Positions 25,521 through 36,595 of a stretch of DNA of 64,000 nucleotides are shown here, piece by piece. Numbering within the stretch: position 1 is the stretch's first letter; each line of letters opens with the position of its first letter. This DNA is from an uncultured Pelagibacteraceae bacterium (GTDB lineage Bacteria > Pseudomonadota > Alphaproteobacteria > Pelagibacterales > Pelagibacteraceae), in NCBI GenBank assembly GCA_902543535.1, contig CACBYG010000006.1, forward strand, positions 1 to 64,000. The letters run 5' to 3'. The translations under genes were made by a program, and so were the position numbers. The notes beneath the pieces were generated by a model that saw only the letters and a list, made by a program, of their open reading frames with translations, was not told the DNA's origin and did not search any database.

Positions 25521-26813
25521 TTATATTAATTTGTATTGATATTCTCTAGCATCAGCAACCACTTCAGGAAGATTTAATTCTACATCCCCCAAAGTAATAA
25601 TGTCGTCCTTTTTAATATTTTTTTTTAATATTGCATTATCACTAAGTCCTAATGGTAAGATTTTTTGGTTTTTTGATACTATTGATGAAACTATTTTTCC
25701 ACGTGCACAATACCCTCCTTCCCCATCAAGTTTTTCTCCTACTTTAAGATTTTTTTTTGCATAACTTGCTACATCTGCATTATAATACTTTGTATGACCA
25801 GTTGATCGACCATCTAAAGCGATAGAATAAATTGATTGAGCTAATTCTAAACCAATGTAATGATAAGGTCTCCAGATTGCAGAATAATTTCCTGATGAAT
25901 CTGTAACCATTCCATAATCTTTAAAACAATTTTTTACATATTCATTTTGTGCTTTAATGACTATATAAACTCCCCATCTCAAATCGTTTGCAATATCTTT
26001 TTTTTCAAAATCAATACTTGATATAACTTCAACTTGTCCTTCAAATTCTATTAGACCACCTTCATTTTTTGGGATCATTTTTTTTGCAATATCGTAAACA
26101 CCAACTGGAGGAAATGTTAATCCATTACTAGGACATTTTAAATTTGCTGCATTACTCACTGCACACATTTCAATGGCTGATTTATCGCCACATAAGAAAC
26201 TGTTAAACATTTTTGGATTCATTCCAGATTCTTTTTCAGCTCGCTCTTTAGTTAAACCATAGTGGCCCCAAACAGTATCTGGTGTAGAATATACAAAAGT
26301 TGGATGATATTTTGTTCCTTTACCAGCACATACTATTGAAAATCCATTTAGTCTTGCCCACTCTATTTGTTCAATAATTAAGGATGGCTGATCTCCATAA
26401 GCCATTGAACAAATAACACCTTGTTGTTTTGCAAGATCAGATAAATATTTTCCACAGGTTATATCCGCTTCGACATTGACTAATATTACATGTTTCTTAT
26501 TTTTTATTATCTTTGTTGCATGAACAGTTCCAACTATTGGATTGCCAGTTGCCTCAATAAAAATTTCGATATCTCTATCCAGAACATTGTCTAATGAATC
26601 TGAAAAATTTATTTCTTGAACTTTTTGTTCACTTAAGCCACTTTTAAAACAATTTTTCTTAGCTTGATCTTCATTAATATCAACTATGCTATCAATTTGA
26701 ATTTTATTTAAATGATTATATTGGGCTAAAAACATACTTACAAATTTACCACATCCAATAAAACAAATTTTGATTGGATCTTTTCGATTTTCTAATTTTG
26801 TGTGTAAGAACAT
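25521..26813 (-). CDS. NAD(P)-dependent oxidoreductase with C-terminal SAF domain
   Basis: A 430-residue protein with an N-terminal Rossmann fold (FIGCGKF, about 18-24), an EATGNP segment typical of the homoserine-dehydrogenase-like/GFO-like group, and a C-terminal SAF domain (about 345-415) containing ARGKIVSS and LPLGLSDNA. The exact role is not known to me. It heads a minus-strand set with the PhyH and epimerase genes, suggesting a short pathway that modifies a sugar or sugar acid. The NeuB-like protein of the neighbouring operon also ends in a SAF domain, a shared feature that may reflect similar ligands. Confidence 0.75.
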   Translation of the reverse strand: MFLHTKLENRKDPIKICFIGCGKFVSMFLAQYNHLNKIQIDSIVDINEDQAKKNCFKSGLSEQKVQEINFSDSLDNVLDRDIEIFIEATGNPIVGTVHATKIIKNKKHVILVNVEADITCGKYLSDLAKQQGVICSMAYGDQPSLIIEQIEWARLNGFSIVCAGKGTKYHPTFVYSTPDTVWGHYGLTKERAEKESGMNPKMFNSFLCGDKSAIEMCAVSNAANLKCPSNGLTFPPVGVYDIAKKMIPKNEGGLIEFEGQVEVISSIDFEKKDIANDLRWGVYIVIKAQNEYVKNCFKDYGMVTDSSGNYSAIWRPYHYIGLELAQSIYSIALDGRSTGHTKYYNADVASYAKKNLKVGEKLDGEGGYCARGKIVSSIVSKNQKILPLGLSDNAILKKNIKKDDIITLGDVELNLPEVVADAREYQYKLI

Positions 26814-26822
26814 TATTAAATT

Positions 26823-27224
26823 TTAGGTTTTTAGTGCAATAATAAGATGCTTTTTATCAAGTTTGCAATCTTTATATCCTCTTTTAACAACACCTAAGTA
26901 TCTTTCTGTTGGAAATTTAAAAGGTGACTTTTTAACCATAGTATAAGTCATTACTCTTTTTCCATAATAATAAAAATAATGCTTCTTATAAAGAATTGGA
27001 TAGTCTTCATATACATCTAGTTTTTTTTCATCACTTTTTGAAATTTCAAAAAGAGCTCCGGGTACCATTGAATTTTTTTTAATTTCAATGTCTGCAGCTC
27101 TATATTTGCTTCTAAAAGTAAGTTTAAAGCCTTTTAAATTAATTTTTTTTATAAATATGCTATCTTTACATCTTCGCTTCATCTGGAAATGGTGCAGATT
27201 ACTACCGTATGCAAAATAAAGCAT
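26823..27224 (-). CDS. Gamma-glutamylcyclotransferase-like (AIG2/GGCT fold) protein
   Basis: A 133-residue protein with the GGCT signature YGSNL at residues 6-10 and the expected acidic catalytic residue Glu73 in DVYEDYP. The fold releases 5-oxoproline from gamma-glutamyl compounds, but many small bacterial members have unproven substrates. It overlaps the CinA-like gene by 1 nt on the same strand, so the two are probably one transcript. Confidence 0.8.
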   Translation of the reverse strand: MLYFAYGSNLHHFQMKRRCKDSIFIKKINLKGFKLTFRSKYRAADIEIKKNSMVPGALFEISKSDEKKLDVYEDYPILYKKHYFYYYGKRVMTYTMVKKSPFKFPTERYLGVVKRGYKDCKLDKKHLIIALKT

Positions 27225-27973
27225 TACCTTTCAACAACTTCAATTTTTTTGTCATTAACAAATTTTAGAATCTGAGAATTACATAAATCTATTTTTGATT
27301 GATCCTCAGATCTAATTACAATTGAAACACCTAATTTCCCAGCATGAAAAAAGGGGTAGCTTCCAATCTCAACATCTTGATTATCATTTTGTACTTTAGT
27401 TAATGAGTTTGCTATTTCACTCTCAACTGTTCTTAAACTTATTGTGTGACTTTTAATTGGCTCTCCACCAACTATGGTGTTAGTTAGACCACCTAGCATC
27501 GATTTTAAAATAGATGGTACACCTGGCAAACAAAAAACATTTTCAACATTAAATCCAGGTGCCCCGCTTGTTGGATTAAAAATTAAATTAGCATTTTCAG
27601 GCATCCAGCACATTTTCTGTCGTCCCTCATTAAATTCACCTGGTTTGTAATATGCCTCTAAAATTTTAAAAGCTTCTTTATGAATTTCATATTTTATCCC
27701 AAAGGTTTTTGAAACGGACTCTGCTGTAATGTCATCATGGGTTGGACCTATACCTCCGGTTGTAAAAACATAATCATAAGTTGATTTTAATAAATTTAAC
27801 GTGTCTATAATTATTTTTTCAACATCAGGAATTACTCTAACCTCCTCTACTTTAACACCAATCGAGTTTAGCCAAACTGCTATGGTTGAAGTGTTGGTGT
27901 CTTGAGTTCTACCTGACAATATTTCATTGCCTATAATTAAAATAGCGGCATTAACTTTTGTTTTTTTAGTCAT
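27224..27973 (-). CDS. CinA-like/molybdopterin-binding-domain protein
   Basis: A 249-residue protein consisting of the MoCF-biosynthesis (MoaB/Mog-like) domain of the CinA family, COG1058 in old terms. It has LIIGNEILSGRTQDTN at about 11-26, TTGGIGPTHDD at about 66-76 and a conserved LPGVP. The nicotinamide-nucleotide deamidase domain found in full CinA is absent. Full-length CinA recycles pyridine nucleotides; the short form is less well understood. Its start is 20 bp from the divergent sfsA start. Confidence 0.85.
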   Translation of the reverse strand: MTKKTKVNAAILIIGNEILSGRTQDTNTSTIAVWLNSIGVKVEEVRVIPDVEKIIIDTLNLLKSTYDYVFTTGGIGPTHDDITAESVSKTFGIKYEIHKEAFKILEAYYKPGEFNEGRQKMCWMPENANLIFNPTSGAPGFNVENVFCLPGVPSILKSMLGGLTNTIVGGEPIKSHTISLRTVESEIANSLTKVQNDNQDVEIGSYPFFHAGKLGVSIVIRSEDQSKIDLCNSQILKFVNDKKIEVVER

Positions 27974-27993
27974 TTTATATATATAGTTTAGTG

Positions 27994-28692
27994 ATGGAAT
28001 TTACCAAGTCTTTAATAAAAGGCAAATTAATCAAACGATATAAAAGATTTTTTACTGATGTGAAGTTACAACAAGAAACTGTAACGGCTCATTGTCCTAA
28101 TACTGGGTCAATGAAAGGCCTGTTAGATGAAGGAAATGAAGTTTACTTACTTCCAAATAATGATCCTAAAAGAAAACTTAAATTTGGACTAGAGATTATC
28201 AATTCAAGAAAAAATTTGGTTGGAGTTAATACTCACATGGCTAACAGAATTGTACAGCATGGATTAGAAAATAATCTGATAAGTGAACTTAAAAATAATG
28301 ATGTTATTAAACCTGAAGTATTTTTTAATAAAGAAACCAGATTTGACTTTTTACTGGAAAAAAACACTCAAAAAAGCTTCTTAGAGGTAAAAAATGTTAC
28401 CTTATTTAGAAACAAAAACACTGCTGAATTTCCTGATGCTGTAACATCAAGGGGGTCAAAACATTTATTAACCCTTATTGATGCCATAAAAAAAGGGTAT
28501 AAAACGTATCTGTTATTTTTAGTTCAAATTCAAAATATGAAATATTTTAAAATAGCTAAAGATATAGATGAGCGGTACTATAAAAATTATCTACTAGCTA
28601 AAAAAGCAGGAGTAAATTTTTTAGCTTATAGGTGTAATATAAGCTCAAAAAAAATTTTTATAGATAAAAAACTTAAAATAATTGATGAGTAA
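27994..28692 (+). CDS. sfsA: Sugar fermentation stimulation protein A homologue
   Basis: A 232-233-residue SfsA protein, a nuclease-like fold whose biological role is still poorly defined. Recognisable features are the N-terminal OB-like part with CPNTGSMKGLL and the conserved C-terminal FLEVKNVTL and FPDAVTSRG segments. ATG 27994 is preferred to the GTG at 27991. The map gene begins inside its last codons, so the two are translationally coupled. Confidence 0.92.
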   Translation: MEFTKSLIKGKLIKRYKRFFTDVKLQQETVTAHCPNTGSMKGLLDEGNEVYLLPNNDPKRKLKFGLEIINSRKNLVGVNTHMANRIVQHGLENNLISELKNNDVIKPEVFFNKETRFDFLLEKNTQKSFLEVKNVTLFRNKNTAEFPDAVTSRGSKHLLTLIDAIKKGYKTYLLFLVQIQNMKYFKIAKDIDERYYKNYLLAKKAGVNFLAYRCNISSKKIFIDKKLKIIDE

Positions 28693-29455
28693 TTATAAGG
28701 AAAAATTTGAAAAGATGAAAGTTGCAGGTAATCTTGCGGCTAGAACTTTAGATATGTTAACAGAAAATATTAAGGAAGGTGTTAGCACAGATTACATTGA
28801 TAAATTGGGATATGAATTCATAAGAGATAATGGAGGCTATTCCGCACCACTTTACTATAGAGGTTTTACAAAATCGTTATGTACATCTTTAAATCATGTT
28901 GTTTGCCATGGTATACCGTCTGATAGAATTTTAAATGATGGTGATGCAGTAAATGTAGATGTTACTGCAATTGTTGATGAACATTATGGTGACACTAGTA
29001 GAATGTTTTGTATTGGCAAAACCCCAATTAAATTAAATAATTTAATTGATACAACTTACGAGTCGATGATGAAAGCAATTAAAATTTTGAAACCTGGTAT
29101 AAAATTAGGTGATATTGGACATACAATCCAATCATTTGTTGAAGATAAAGGTTTCTCTGTTGTACGTGATTTTTGTGGTCACGGAATTAGTACAACTTTT
29201 CATGAATCTCCAAATATTTTACATTATGGAACAAAAAATACAGGAATGGAACTTCGACCTGGAATGACATTTACTATTGAACCTATGATCAACTCAGGAA
29301 AATATGATGTAAAGATGTTAAATGATGGCTGGACAGCAGTTACAAAAGATAAATCTTTATCAGCTCAATTTGAACATACGATAGGAATTACTGAAAATGG
29401 TTATGAAATCTTTACAGAATCTGCTAAAGGTTACTCAAAGCCTCCATACTTATAA
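28685..29455 (+). CDS. map: Type I methionine aminopeptidase
   Basis: Removes the initiator methionine from new proteins. The 256-residue enzyme carries the dimetal-site elements NVDVTAIVDEHYGDTSR, CGHGIS, TIEPM and EHTIG and the conserved substrate region HGIPS. ATG 28685 is preferred to TTG 28682. It overlaps sfsA by 8 nt and is followed 3 nt later by purB. Confidence 0.95.
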   Translation: MSNYKEKFEKMKVAGNLAARTLDMLTENIKEGVSTDYIDKLGYEFIRDNGGYSAPLYYRGFTKSLCTSLNHVVCHGIPSDRILNDGDAVNVDVTAIVDEHYGDTSRMFCIGKTPIKLNNLIDTTYESMMKAIKILKPGIKLGDIGHTIQSFVEDKGFSVVRDFCGHGISTTFHESPNILHYGTKNTGMELRPGMTFTIEPMINSGKYDVKMLNDGWTAVTKDKSLSAQFEHTIGITENGYEIFTESAKGYSKPPYL

Positions 29456-29458
29456 TTA

Positions 29459-30751
29459 ATGATTAAAAGATACTCGCGTAAACAATTAACTGACATTTGG
29501 TCAGAAGAAAATAAATATAAAATCTGGTTAGATGTTGAAATTGCTGCAGCAGAGGCGATGGAAAAACTTGGACAAATTCCTAGAGGAGTTGCATCTATTG
29601 TCAGAAAAAAAGCTAAAATTAATGTCTCAAGAATTCATAAAATAGAGTCTGAGGTTAAACACGATGTTATAGCCTTTTTAACTTCAGTTAGTGAAAAAGC
29701 TGGAATAAAAGCTAGATATCTTCACCAAGGAATGACTTCCTCAGATGTTTTAGATACTAGTTTCAATATACAATTAGTCCAATCAGGAAAAATAATTTTA
29801 AAAGACATAGATCAAATTTTAAGAGTTTTAAAGAAACAGGCTAAAAAATATAAACTAACTCCGTGTATGGGACGAAGTCATGGGATTCATGCAGAACCAA
29901 TTACTTTTGGTTTAAAATTAGCTTCATTTTATGAAGAATTTAAGAGAAATAGGAAGAGATTGGCTGATGCAATTGATGAGGTTGCAACTTGTGCTATTTC
30001 CGGGGCAGTTGGAACATTTGCTAATATTAATCCTAATGTTGAAAAACATGTTGCAAAAAAATTAAATTTAAAAGTAGAACCAATTTCAACACAAGTTATA
30101 CCAAGAGACAGACATGCATTCTATTTTTCAGTTTTAGGAATTATAGCAGGCTCAATAGAAAGAGTTGCTATTGAAATTAGACATCTGCAAAGAACAGAAG
30201 TTTATGAATTACAAGAATTTTTTTCAAAAAAACAAAAGGGCTCTTCAGCTATGCCTCACAAAAAAAATCCTATTCTAAGTGAAAACTTAACTGGACTTGC
30301 AAGAATGGTGAGAAGCGCAGTTGTGCCTGCATTAGAAAATATTGCTCTGTGGCATGAAAGAGATATATCACATTCAAGTGTAGAGAGAAATATTGGTCCA
30401 GATGCTAATATCACTACAGACTTTGCTCTAGTAAGACTCACAAATATTTTAGATAACATGATTGTCTATCCAAAAAAGATGCTTAAAAATTTAAATATAA
30501 CAAAAGGTTTAATTTTTTCACAAGAGGTAATGTTAGAACTAACAAAATCTGGATTAAGTAGAGAAAAATCATATAAAATGGTTCAGAGCTATGCAAAAAA
30601 GTGTTTTGCAGAAAATCTAAATTTATATGATGTTCTTATAGAGGATAAATTGATTATGAATAAAATTTCTCAAAAACGACTAAAATCCATCTTTAGTTAC
30701 TCCAAACATTTTAAAAATGTAAATTTAATCTTTAGAAGAGTTTTCAAATAA
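29459..30751 (+). CDS. purB: Adenylosuccinate lyase
   Basis: Catalyses two fumarate-releasing steps of purine synthesis (SAICAR to AICAR, and adenylosuccinate to AMP). The 430-residue protein has the fumarase/aspartase-superfamily signature [10 protein letters not shown] and the conserved [12 protein letters not shown] and [10 protein letters not shown] regions. It opens a run of purine genes; its stop overlaps the purC start as TAATG. Confidence 0.96.
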   Translation: MIKRYSRKQLTDIWSEENKYKIWLDVEIAAAEAMEKLGQIPRGVASIVRKKAKINVSRIHKIESEVKHDVIAFLTSVSEKAGIKARYLHQGMTSSDVLDTSFNIQLVQSGKIILKDIDQILRVLKKQAKKYKLTPCMGRSHGIHAEPITFGLKLASFYEEFKRNRKRLADAIDEVATCAISGAVGTFANINPNVEKHVAKKLNLKVEPISTQVIPRDRHAFYFSVLGIIAGSIERVAIEIRHLQRTEVYELQEFFSKKQKGSSAMPHKKNPILSENLTGLARMVRSAVVPALENIALWHERDISHSSVERNIGPDANITTDFALVRLTNILDNMIVYPKKMLKNLNITKGLIFSQEVMLELTKSGLSREKSYKMVQSYAKKCFAENLNLYDVLIEDKLIMNKISQKRLKSIFSYSKHFKNVNLIFRRVFK

Positions 30752-31536
30752 TGAAAAAAGGAAAAAAATTATACGAAGGAAAAGCTAAAATTATTTATGC
30801 TACAACAGATAAAGATTTAGTAATCCAATATTTTAAAGATGATGCAACAGCTTTTAATAACCAAAAAAAATCTATTATCGAGGGTAAAGGGGTTTTAAAT
30901 AATAGAATTTCTGAACATATACTTTCAAGCCTTTCTCAAATAGGCATTAAAAATCATTTAGTTAAAAGATTAAACATGCGTGAACAAGTTGTAAAACTTG
31001 TAGAAATAATACCTGTTGAGTTTGTTGTTAGAAATGTTGCAACAGGATCATTAACAAAACGTCTTGGAATTGAAGAAGGAACTATTTTAAAAGAACCTTT
31101 AATTGAATATTGCTTAAAAAATGACAAGCTTGGCGATCCATTAATTGCTGAGGAACATATGCTTGCGTTTGATTGGGCATCGAAAAAAGAAATAGAAAAA
31201 GTTAAAAAAATGATTTTAAGAATTAATGATTTTATGATTGGTATGTTTAGAGGTGTTGGGATTAAACTTATAGACTTCAAGTTAGAATTTGGAAGACTGG
31301 ATACTAATGGAAAGAAAGATGTAATATTAGCTGACGAAATAAGTCCTGATACTTGCAGATTATGGGACAATTTAACTGATAAAAAATTAGATAAAGATAG
31401 GTTTAGAAAAGATTTGGGAGATCTAATTCCAGCTTACACTGAAGTTGCTAAAAGACTTGGTATCCTTCATGAACAATCCAACTTAAGCGCAGTGAATGTA
31501 ACAAAACTATCTTCAGTTAAAAGAAAGCGTAAATGA
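30751..31536 (+). CDS. purC: Phosphoribosylaminoimidazole-succinocarboxamide (SAICAR) synthase
   Basis: ATP-dependent ligation of aspartate to CAIR in purine synthesis. The 261 residues start with [12 protein letters not shown] and include [12 protein letters not shown], the family signature DFKLEFGR and [12 protein letters not shown]. There is a 1-nt overlap with purB and a 4-nt overlap with purS, so the operon is tightly coupled. The C-terminal roughly 25 residues are Lys/Ser-rich and probably disordered. Confidence 0.96.
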   Translation: MKKGKKLYEGKAKIIYATTDKDLVIQYFKDDATAFNNQKKSIIEGKGVLNNRISEHILSSLSQIGIKNHLVKRLNMREQVVKLVEIIPVEFVVRNVATGSLTKRLGIEEGTILKEPLIEYCLKNDKLGDPLIAEEHMLAFDWASKKEIEKVKKMILRINDFMIGMFRGVGIKLIDFKLEFGRLDTNGKKDVILADEISPDTCRLWDNLTDKKLDKDRFRKDLGDLIPAYTEVAKRLGILHEQSNLSAVNVTKLSSVKRKRK

Positions 31537-31775
31537 AAATATCGGTAGTTATAACCCTTAAAAAAGATGTTTTAGATCCTCAAGGCAAAGTTATTCATCA
31601 AGCTCTAGATGGAATGGGCTTTAATGACGTTAATGAAGTAAGACAAGGTAAATATTTTGAAATTGACACTAAAGAAACAAATCCTAAAAAAGCAAAAGAT
31701 GAAGTTGAAGAAATGTGTAAAAAGCTTTTAGCAAATCTTGTAATAGAAAATTACAAAATTATTGATGCACAGTAA
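31533..31775 (+). CDS. purS: FGAM synthase small subunit PurS
   Basis: An 80-residue subunit that bridges PurQ and PurL in the three-part formylglycinamidine ribonucleotide synthase. It has the characteristic [16 protein letters not shown] start and a VRQGKYFEI strand. It is followed 3 nt later by purQ. Confidence 0.94.
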   Translation: MKISVVITLKKDVLDPQGKVIHQALDGMGFNDVNEVRQGKYFEIDTKETNPKKAKDEVEEMCKKLLANLVIENYKIIDAQ

Positions 31776-31778
31776 TTA

Positions 31779-32462
31779 ATGAAATCATCAGTTATAACAT
31801 TTCCAGGTTCTAATTGTGATAGAGATATGGATGTCGCTTTAAAAAAATTTGGTTTTAAAAATAAAATGGTTTGGCATCAAGATGTTGAGTTACCAAAAAG
31901 CGACCTAGTAGTATTACCTGGTGGTTTTTCTTATGGTGACTATCTTAGATGTGGAAGCATGGCCTCTAAATCTAAGATTATGCAATCAGTAATTAATTTT
32001 GCAAACTCTGGTGGAATGGTAATGGGTATTTGTAATGGTTTTCAAATTTTAGTAGAAACAGGCTTGGTCCCTGGAGTTTTGTTAAGGAACAAATATTTAG
32101 AATTTATTTGTAAAAATGTTTTTGTTAAAATTAGTGATAAAGATAATAACTATTTTAAAAACATCAATAACAACTTATTAGAGCTGCATATTGCTCATAA
32201 TGAGGGAAATTATTTTTGTACAAATGATCAATTAAAGGAAATTGAGGATAACACTCAAGTTGCAATTAATTATTGTAATCGAGAAGGAAAAGTTGAAGAA
32301 ACATTTAATCCAAATGGATCAATAAAAAATATTGCTGGAATTTTTAATAAAGAAAAAAATGTTTTAGGGATGATGCCTCATCCTGAAAGAATGATCGACC
32401 CCTCGCTATCAGGTGAAGATGGATCTCTTTTTTTTAAAAACTTAATCAATAACTTAAAATGA
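31779..32462 (+). CDS. purQ: FGAM synthase glutaminase subunit PurQ
   Basis: Class I glutamine amidotransferase that supplies ammonia to PurL. In 227 residues it has the nucleophile region [18 protein letters not shown] at the start, and MMPHPER with the catalytic His near the C terminus. It overlaps purL by 4 nt. Confidence 0.95.
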   Translation: MKSSVITFPGSNCDRDMDVALKKFGFKNKMVWHQDVELPKSDLVVLPGGFSYGDYLRCGSMASKSKIMQSVINFANSGGMVMGICNGFQILVETGLVPGVLLRNKYLEFICKNVFVKISDKDNNYFKNINNNLLELHIAHNEGNYFCTNDQLKEIEDNTQVAINYCNREGKVEETFNPNGSIKNIAGIFNKEKNVLGMMPHPERMIDPSLSGEDGSLFFKNLINNLK

Positions 32463-34651
32463 TTGTTAACGAAAAAATAGCTATCGATCATGGATTAAAA
32501 GAAGATGAGTATAAAAAAATCTGTCAGCTTTTAAAAAGAACTCCCAACATAACTGAACTTGGAATTTTTTCAGCTATGTGGAATGAGCATTGCTCATACA
32601 AATCTTCAAGACTTCATTTAAAAAAATTACCAACTAAAGGTAAACAAGTTATTCAGGGGCCTGGTGAAAATGCTGGGGTAGTAGATATTGGAGATAATGA
32701 TGCAATTGTTTTTAAAATTGAAAGTCATAACCACCCTTCTTTCATTGAACCTTATCAAGGGGCTGCCACAGGTGTTGGTGGAATAATGAGAGATGTTTTT
32801 ACGATGGGTGCAAGACCAATAGCTAATTTAAATTCAATACACTTTGGTTCAACACAACATAAAAAAACAAAAAATCTATTAAGAGGTGTTGTCCATGGAA
32901 TAGGAGGCTATGGAAACTGCATGGGAGTTCCAACGATTGCAGGACAAACAAGTTTTGATAGCTCTTATAACGGGAATATCCTTGTTAATGCGATGACCTT
33001 AGGATTAGTTAAAAAAGATAAAATTTTTTACTCAAAAGCTGCAGGTTTAAATAAACCTGTAATATATGTTGGATCTAAAACTGGTCGTGATGGAATTCAT
33101 GGAGCAAGTATGGCCTCAGCTAGTTTTGATGACAAAATTGAAGAAAAAAAACCGACTGTCCAAGTCGGTGATCCTTTTACAGAAAAACTTTTACTTGAAG
33201 CATGTTTAGAATTAATGGCAGGAGATTCCATTATTGCTATACAAGACATGGGGGCAGCAGGTCTAACTTCCTCAAGTATTGAGATGGCTTCAAAAGGAAA
33301 TCTTGGAATAGAAATTAATTTAAATAATGTGCCATGTAGAGAAACTAAAATGACCCCCTATGAAATCATGCTTTCTGAAAGTCAAGAAAGAATGTTGATT
33401 GTTTTAGAAAATGGAAAAGAAGAGCAAGCTAAAAAAATATTTGATAAGTGGAATTTAGATTTTGCTGTAATTGGAAAAACAACCAAATCAAGGAAAATTG
33501 AACTTTATTTTGATAGTGTAAAAGTTGCTGACATTCCAGTTAATACTCTTGTTGAAAATTCACCGATGTATGATCGTAAATGGAAAAAAGCAAAACTTCC
33601 TAAGAGAAATAAAATTAACAAAGATGATATAAACAATTTAAAAATAATTGAGGTACTAAAAAAAATTTTAGCTAATCCAAATGTCTGTAGTAAAGAATGG
33701 ATTTGGCAACAGTATGATCATACAGTTATGGGAGATACTATCCAAAAACCTGGAGGAGACTCTGGTGTGGTTAGAGTTCATGGTACCAATAAAGCAGTTG
33801 CGGCATCAGTAGACTCCTCAGCAGTGTATTGTTGGGCCCATCCTCTTACTGGAGGAAAACAGGTAGTGTGTGAAAGTTTTAGAAATTTAATATCTGTTGG
33901 AGCAAAACCAATTGCTATAACAAATTGTCTAAACTTTGGGAGTCCTGAAAATGAAGAGAACATGGGAGAGTTTGTTGAATGCGTTAAGGGAATTGGAGAA
34001 GCAAGCTCCTATTTAAAATTTCCAGTCGTATCTGGCAATGTTTCTTTCTATAATCAAACAAAAGATCAGGGCATTAAGCCTACTCCATCTATAGGCGGAG
34101 TTGGACTGATAAAAGATTATACTAAAATGATTACTATGGGTTTTAAAGAAATTGATAATTTGGTGTTAGTTATTGGTAAAACAGAGGGCCATATTGACCA
34201 AAGTTTATTTGCAAGAGTTATTTTGGATGAAAAAAATGGTCCTCCACCAGAAATAAATCTATTTAATGAAAAAAATAATGGAGAAACACTATTAAAATTA
34301 ATTGATAATAATTTAATTAAAAGTGCCCATGATATTTCTTTAGGTGGAATAATTACTGCTGTCTCAAAAATGTGTATTAATGGTAATAAAGGTATTAATC
34401 TTAAAAAACCAAAATACTTAATCAGTGAAATAGAATATTTCTTTGCAGAAGATCAAGGGAGATACATTGTTGAAATAAGTAAAAAACATCAAAAAAAAGT
34501 CCTAGATATATTAAACAAAAATGCGGTTCATTATGATGAGCTTGGTACAATCAATGAAAATATGCTATTTTTAAGTGAAAAGACAAAAGTTACAATTGAC
34601 GAATTAAAAGGGTTTAATACAAATTGGTTAAAAGAATATATGAGTAACTAA
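32459..34651 (+). CDS. purL: FGAM synthase large subunit PurL
   Basis: ATP-dependent amidation of FGAR to FGAM. The 730-residue short-type PurL matches the presence of separate PurS and PurQ. Visible elements are [27 protein letters not shown], the metal/ATP region [20 protein letters not shown] and [11 protein letters not shown]. Its stop overlaps the bolA-like gene by 1 nt. Confidence 0.96.
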   Translation: MIVNEKIAIDHGLKEDEYKKICQLLKRTPNITELGIFSAMWNEHCSYKSSRLHLKKLPTKGKQVIQGPGENAGVVDIGDNDAIVFKIESHNHPSFIEPYQGAATGVGGIMRDVFTMGARPIANLNSIHFGSTQHKKTKNLLRGVVHGIGGYGNCMGVPTIAGQTSFDSSYNGNILVNAMTLGLVKKDKIFYSKAAGLNKPVIYVGSKTGRDGIHGASMASASFDDKIEEKKPTVQVGDPFTEKLLLEACLELMAGDSIIAIQDMGAAGLTSSSIEMASKGNLGIEINLNNVPCRETKMTPYEIMLSESQERMLIVLENGKEEQAKKIFDKWNLDFAVIGKTTKSRKIELYFDSVKVADIPVNTLVENSPMYDRKWKKAKLPKRNKINKDDINNLKIIEVLKKILANPNVCSKEWIWQQYDHTVMGDTIQKPGGDSGVVRVHGTNKAVAASVDSSAVYCWAHPLTGGKQVVCESFRNLISVGAKPIAITNCLNFGSPENEENMGEFVECVKGIGEASSYLKFPVVSGNVSFYNQTKDQGIKPTPSIGGVGLIKDYTKMITMGFKEIDNLVLVIGKTEGHIDQSLFARVILDEKNGPPPEINLFNEKNNGETLLKLIDNNLIKSAHDISLGGIITAVSKMCINGNKGINLKKPKYLISEIEYFFAEDQGRYIVEISKKHQKKVLDILNKNAVHYDELGTINENMLFLSEKTKVTIDELKGFNTNWLKEYMSN

Positions 34652-34881
34652 TGGCAATGAACTTAAATGAAATTGAGAGTTTAATTAAAGAGGCAATGCC
34701 TGATGCTATTGTTGAAATACAAGACTTAGCTGGTGATGGAAACCATTATTCTGCAACTATAATCTCGTCTCAATTTTCAGGAAAAAGTAAAATTGAACAA
34801 CATAAAATGGTTTACAACTCATTAAAAGGTAGAATGGGTAACGAATTACATGCTTTAGCAATCAAAACAAAGGAAAATTAA
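34651..34881 (+). CDS. BolA-family protein
   Basis: A 76-residue BolA/IbaG-type protein with the class II KH-like fold and the conserved C-terminal HALAIKT. BolA proteins pair with CGFS glutaredoxins to handle [2Fe-2S] clusters, and such a glutaredoxin gene follows after 1 nt, so the two are likely partners. It is coupled to purL by a 1-nt overlap. Confidence 0.9.
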   Translation: MAMNLNEIESLIKEAMPDAIVEIQDLAGDGNHYSATIISSQFSGKSKIEQHKMVYNSLKGRMGNELHALAIKTKEN

Positions 34882-34882
34882 A

Positions 34883-35221
34883 ATGGACCAACAAACAAAT
34901 GATTTAATTAAAAATGAAATTGAAAATAATGAAGTTTGCTTATTTATGAAAGGTACACCCGATGCACCACAATGTGGGTTCTCAATGGCTACATCTAATA
35001 TTTTAAAAGTAATGGAAGTAAATTTTAAAGGTGTAAATGTTTTATCAGATCAGAAACTAAGAGAAGGTATAAAAGTTTATAGTGATTGGCCTACTATTCC
35101 ACAATTATATATAAAAAATGAATTTGTGGGTGGGTGTGATATTATAAAAGAAATGTTTGAGAGTGGTGAACTTGCAAAACTATTTGAAAGCAAAAATATA
35201 AATTTTAAAACTAAAAGCTGA
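34883..35221 (+). CDS. grxD: Monothiol CGFS glutaredoxin (Grx4 type)
   Basis: Carries and transfers [2Fe-2S] clusters together with BolA. The 112-residue protein has the single-thiol motif CGFS at 31-34, preceded by KGTPDAPQ, plus the glutathione-site WPTIPQLY and GGCDI. It is the last gene of the purine-bolA operon; its stop directly abuts the convergent rpsD stop with no intergenic base. Confidence 0.95.
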   Translation: MDQQTNDLIKNEIENNEVCLFMKGTPDAPQCGFSMATSNILKVMEVNFKGVNVLSDQKLREGIKVYSDWPTIPQLYIKNEFVGGCDIIKEMFESGELAKLFESKNINFKTKS

Positions 35222-35839
35222 TTATCTAGAATAATATTCAATTACAAGATTAGGTTCCATTACAATTGGATAAGGAACTTCTTCAAATTTTGGAGTTCTA
35301 ACAAATTTGAGTTTTTTATTTTTTTCATCCATCTGAATATATTCTGGAGTTTCTCTTTCCTTATTTGCTAAGGCAATATCAATAATTGCCAATTGTTTGG
35401 ATTTATCCCTTATTTCAATTGTATCTTCTTCTTTAACTAAGTAACTACCAATATTAACTTTTTTGCTATTAACTTTGACATGTCCATGATTAATTAGTTG
35501 TCTAGCTGAAAATATTGTTGTTGCAAATTTCGCTCTATAAATAACTGCATCTAATCTTCTTTCAAGCAAACCTATTAAATTTTCACCTGTATCACCTTTA
35601 AGCATTACAGCTTTTTTATAGATATTTCTAAATTGTCTTTCATTGATGTTGCCGTAGTAAGCTTTAAGTTTTTGTTTAGCTTGTAACTGAATTCCATAAT
35701 CTGAAGGCTTAGATGATCTTGTCTGACCGTGTTGTCCTGGTCCGTAAGCTCTAGTATTAAATGGACTTTTTGGTCTTCCCCATAAGTTAACCTTTAATCT
35801 TCTATCTACTTTATGTTTAGAGTTTAATCTTTTAGTCAT
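35222..35839 (-). CDS. rpsD: 30S ribosomal protein S4
   Basis: Primary 16S rRNA-binding protein of the small subunit. At 205 residues it is normal length, with [15 protein letters not shown] near the start, a C-terminal S4 RNA-binding domain including [12 protein letters not shown] and [10 protein letters not shown], and the conserved C-terminal NLVIEYYSR. It lies alone rather than in an alpha operon and is separated by 40 bp from the methyltransferase gene upstream. Confidence 0.96.
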   Translation of the reverse strand: MTKRLNSKHKVDRRLKVNLWGRPKSPFNTRAYGPGQHGQTRSSKPSDYGIQLQAKQKLKAYYGNINERQFRNIYKKAVMLKGDTGENLIGLLERRLDAVIYRAKFATTIFSARQLINHGHVKVNSKKVNIGSYLVKEEDTIEIRDKSKQLAIIDIALANKERETPEYIQMDEKNKKLKFVRTPKFEEVPYPIVMEPNLVIEYYSR

Positions 35840-35879
35840 TTAATAGAGGGGGTTATAAACTTACTCATTGTTTTGTCAA

Positions 35880-36593
35880 TCAACGTTTTCTTCCTAAACT
35901 GGCAAATACACTTGATAAAATACGTGTTTCCTTTGAAGATAATTCCATCCTGTAAAAAATATTTCTCAAGTTCTCAAGCATTATAGGTTTCTTTTCTTTG
36001 TGTCTGAAGAATTCGATATCTTCCAAATGTTTAATACATAAATTGGTCATTGATAATATGTCTTTTTTTGAGGCTGACTTTACTTTTTTTGATTTTTTAA
36101 AACTAGAAAACTTTGAATTAATGATACTATGCACAATTTGAGCAATTATAATTAGACTGTGAGACAAGTTTAGAGATTTAAAATCTGGGTTAGTTGGAAT
36201 CTGAAGAGTATAGTTTGCATAACTTATTTCATTATTAGAAAGTCCTGAAGCTTCGGACCCAAATAAAAAAGCCACTTTTTTTTTATAATCAATCTTCTTT
36301 AAATCTTCTAATTGAATATGTTTGATGTTTTTATTTCTAAACCTTGCTGAAGTTGCAATTACTATATCAATATTTTTTAATGCAGACTCTATAGTATTAA
36401 AATTTTTACTCTTGTTTATAATGTTTTTTGCTCCCACAGATGTAGCTAAAATTTTATCATTTGGGTAAATAGGCTTAGGATCTACAACAATCATTTTTTG
36501 AAAATTAAAATTTTTCATCGCTCGCGCACATGCACCAATATTTTCTGAAAGCTGAGGTTTGTGTAAAATAAATGAAATATTATTTTTTGACAT
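35880..36593 (-). CDS. SpoU/TrmH-family RNA 2'-O-methyltransferase (TrmJ-like)
   Basis: Predicted SAM-dependent methyltransferase of 237 residues with the SPOUT trefoil-knot motifs: N-terminal LSENIGACARAMKNF, FLFGSEASGLSNNE and IPTNPDFKSLNLSHSL. These fit TrmJ, which methylates position 32 of certain tRNAs, but other members modify rRNA. The C-terminal roughly 70 residues form the helical extension seen in TrmJ. The start is 2 nt downstream of the DUF1989 stop on the same strand. Confidence 0.88.
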   Translation of the reverse strand: MSKNNISFILHKPQLSENIGACARAMKNFNFQKMIVVDPKPIYPNDKILATSVGAKNIINKSKNFNTIESALKNIDIVIATSARFRNKNIKHIQLEDLKKIDYKKKVAFLFGSEASGLSNNEISYANYTLQIPTNPDFKSLNLSHSLIIIAQIVHSIINSKFSSFKKSKKVKSASKKDILSMTNLCIKHLEDIEFFRHKEKKPIMLENLRNIFYRMELSSKETRILSSVFASLGRKR

Positions 36594-36595
36594 AA

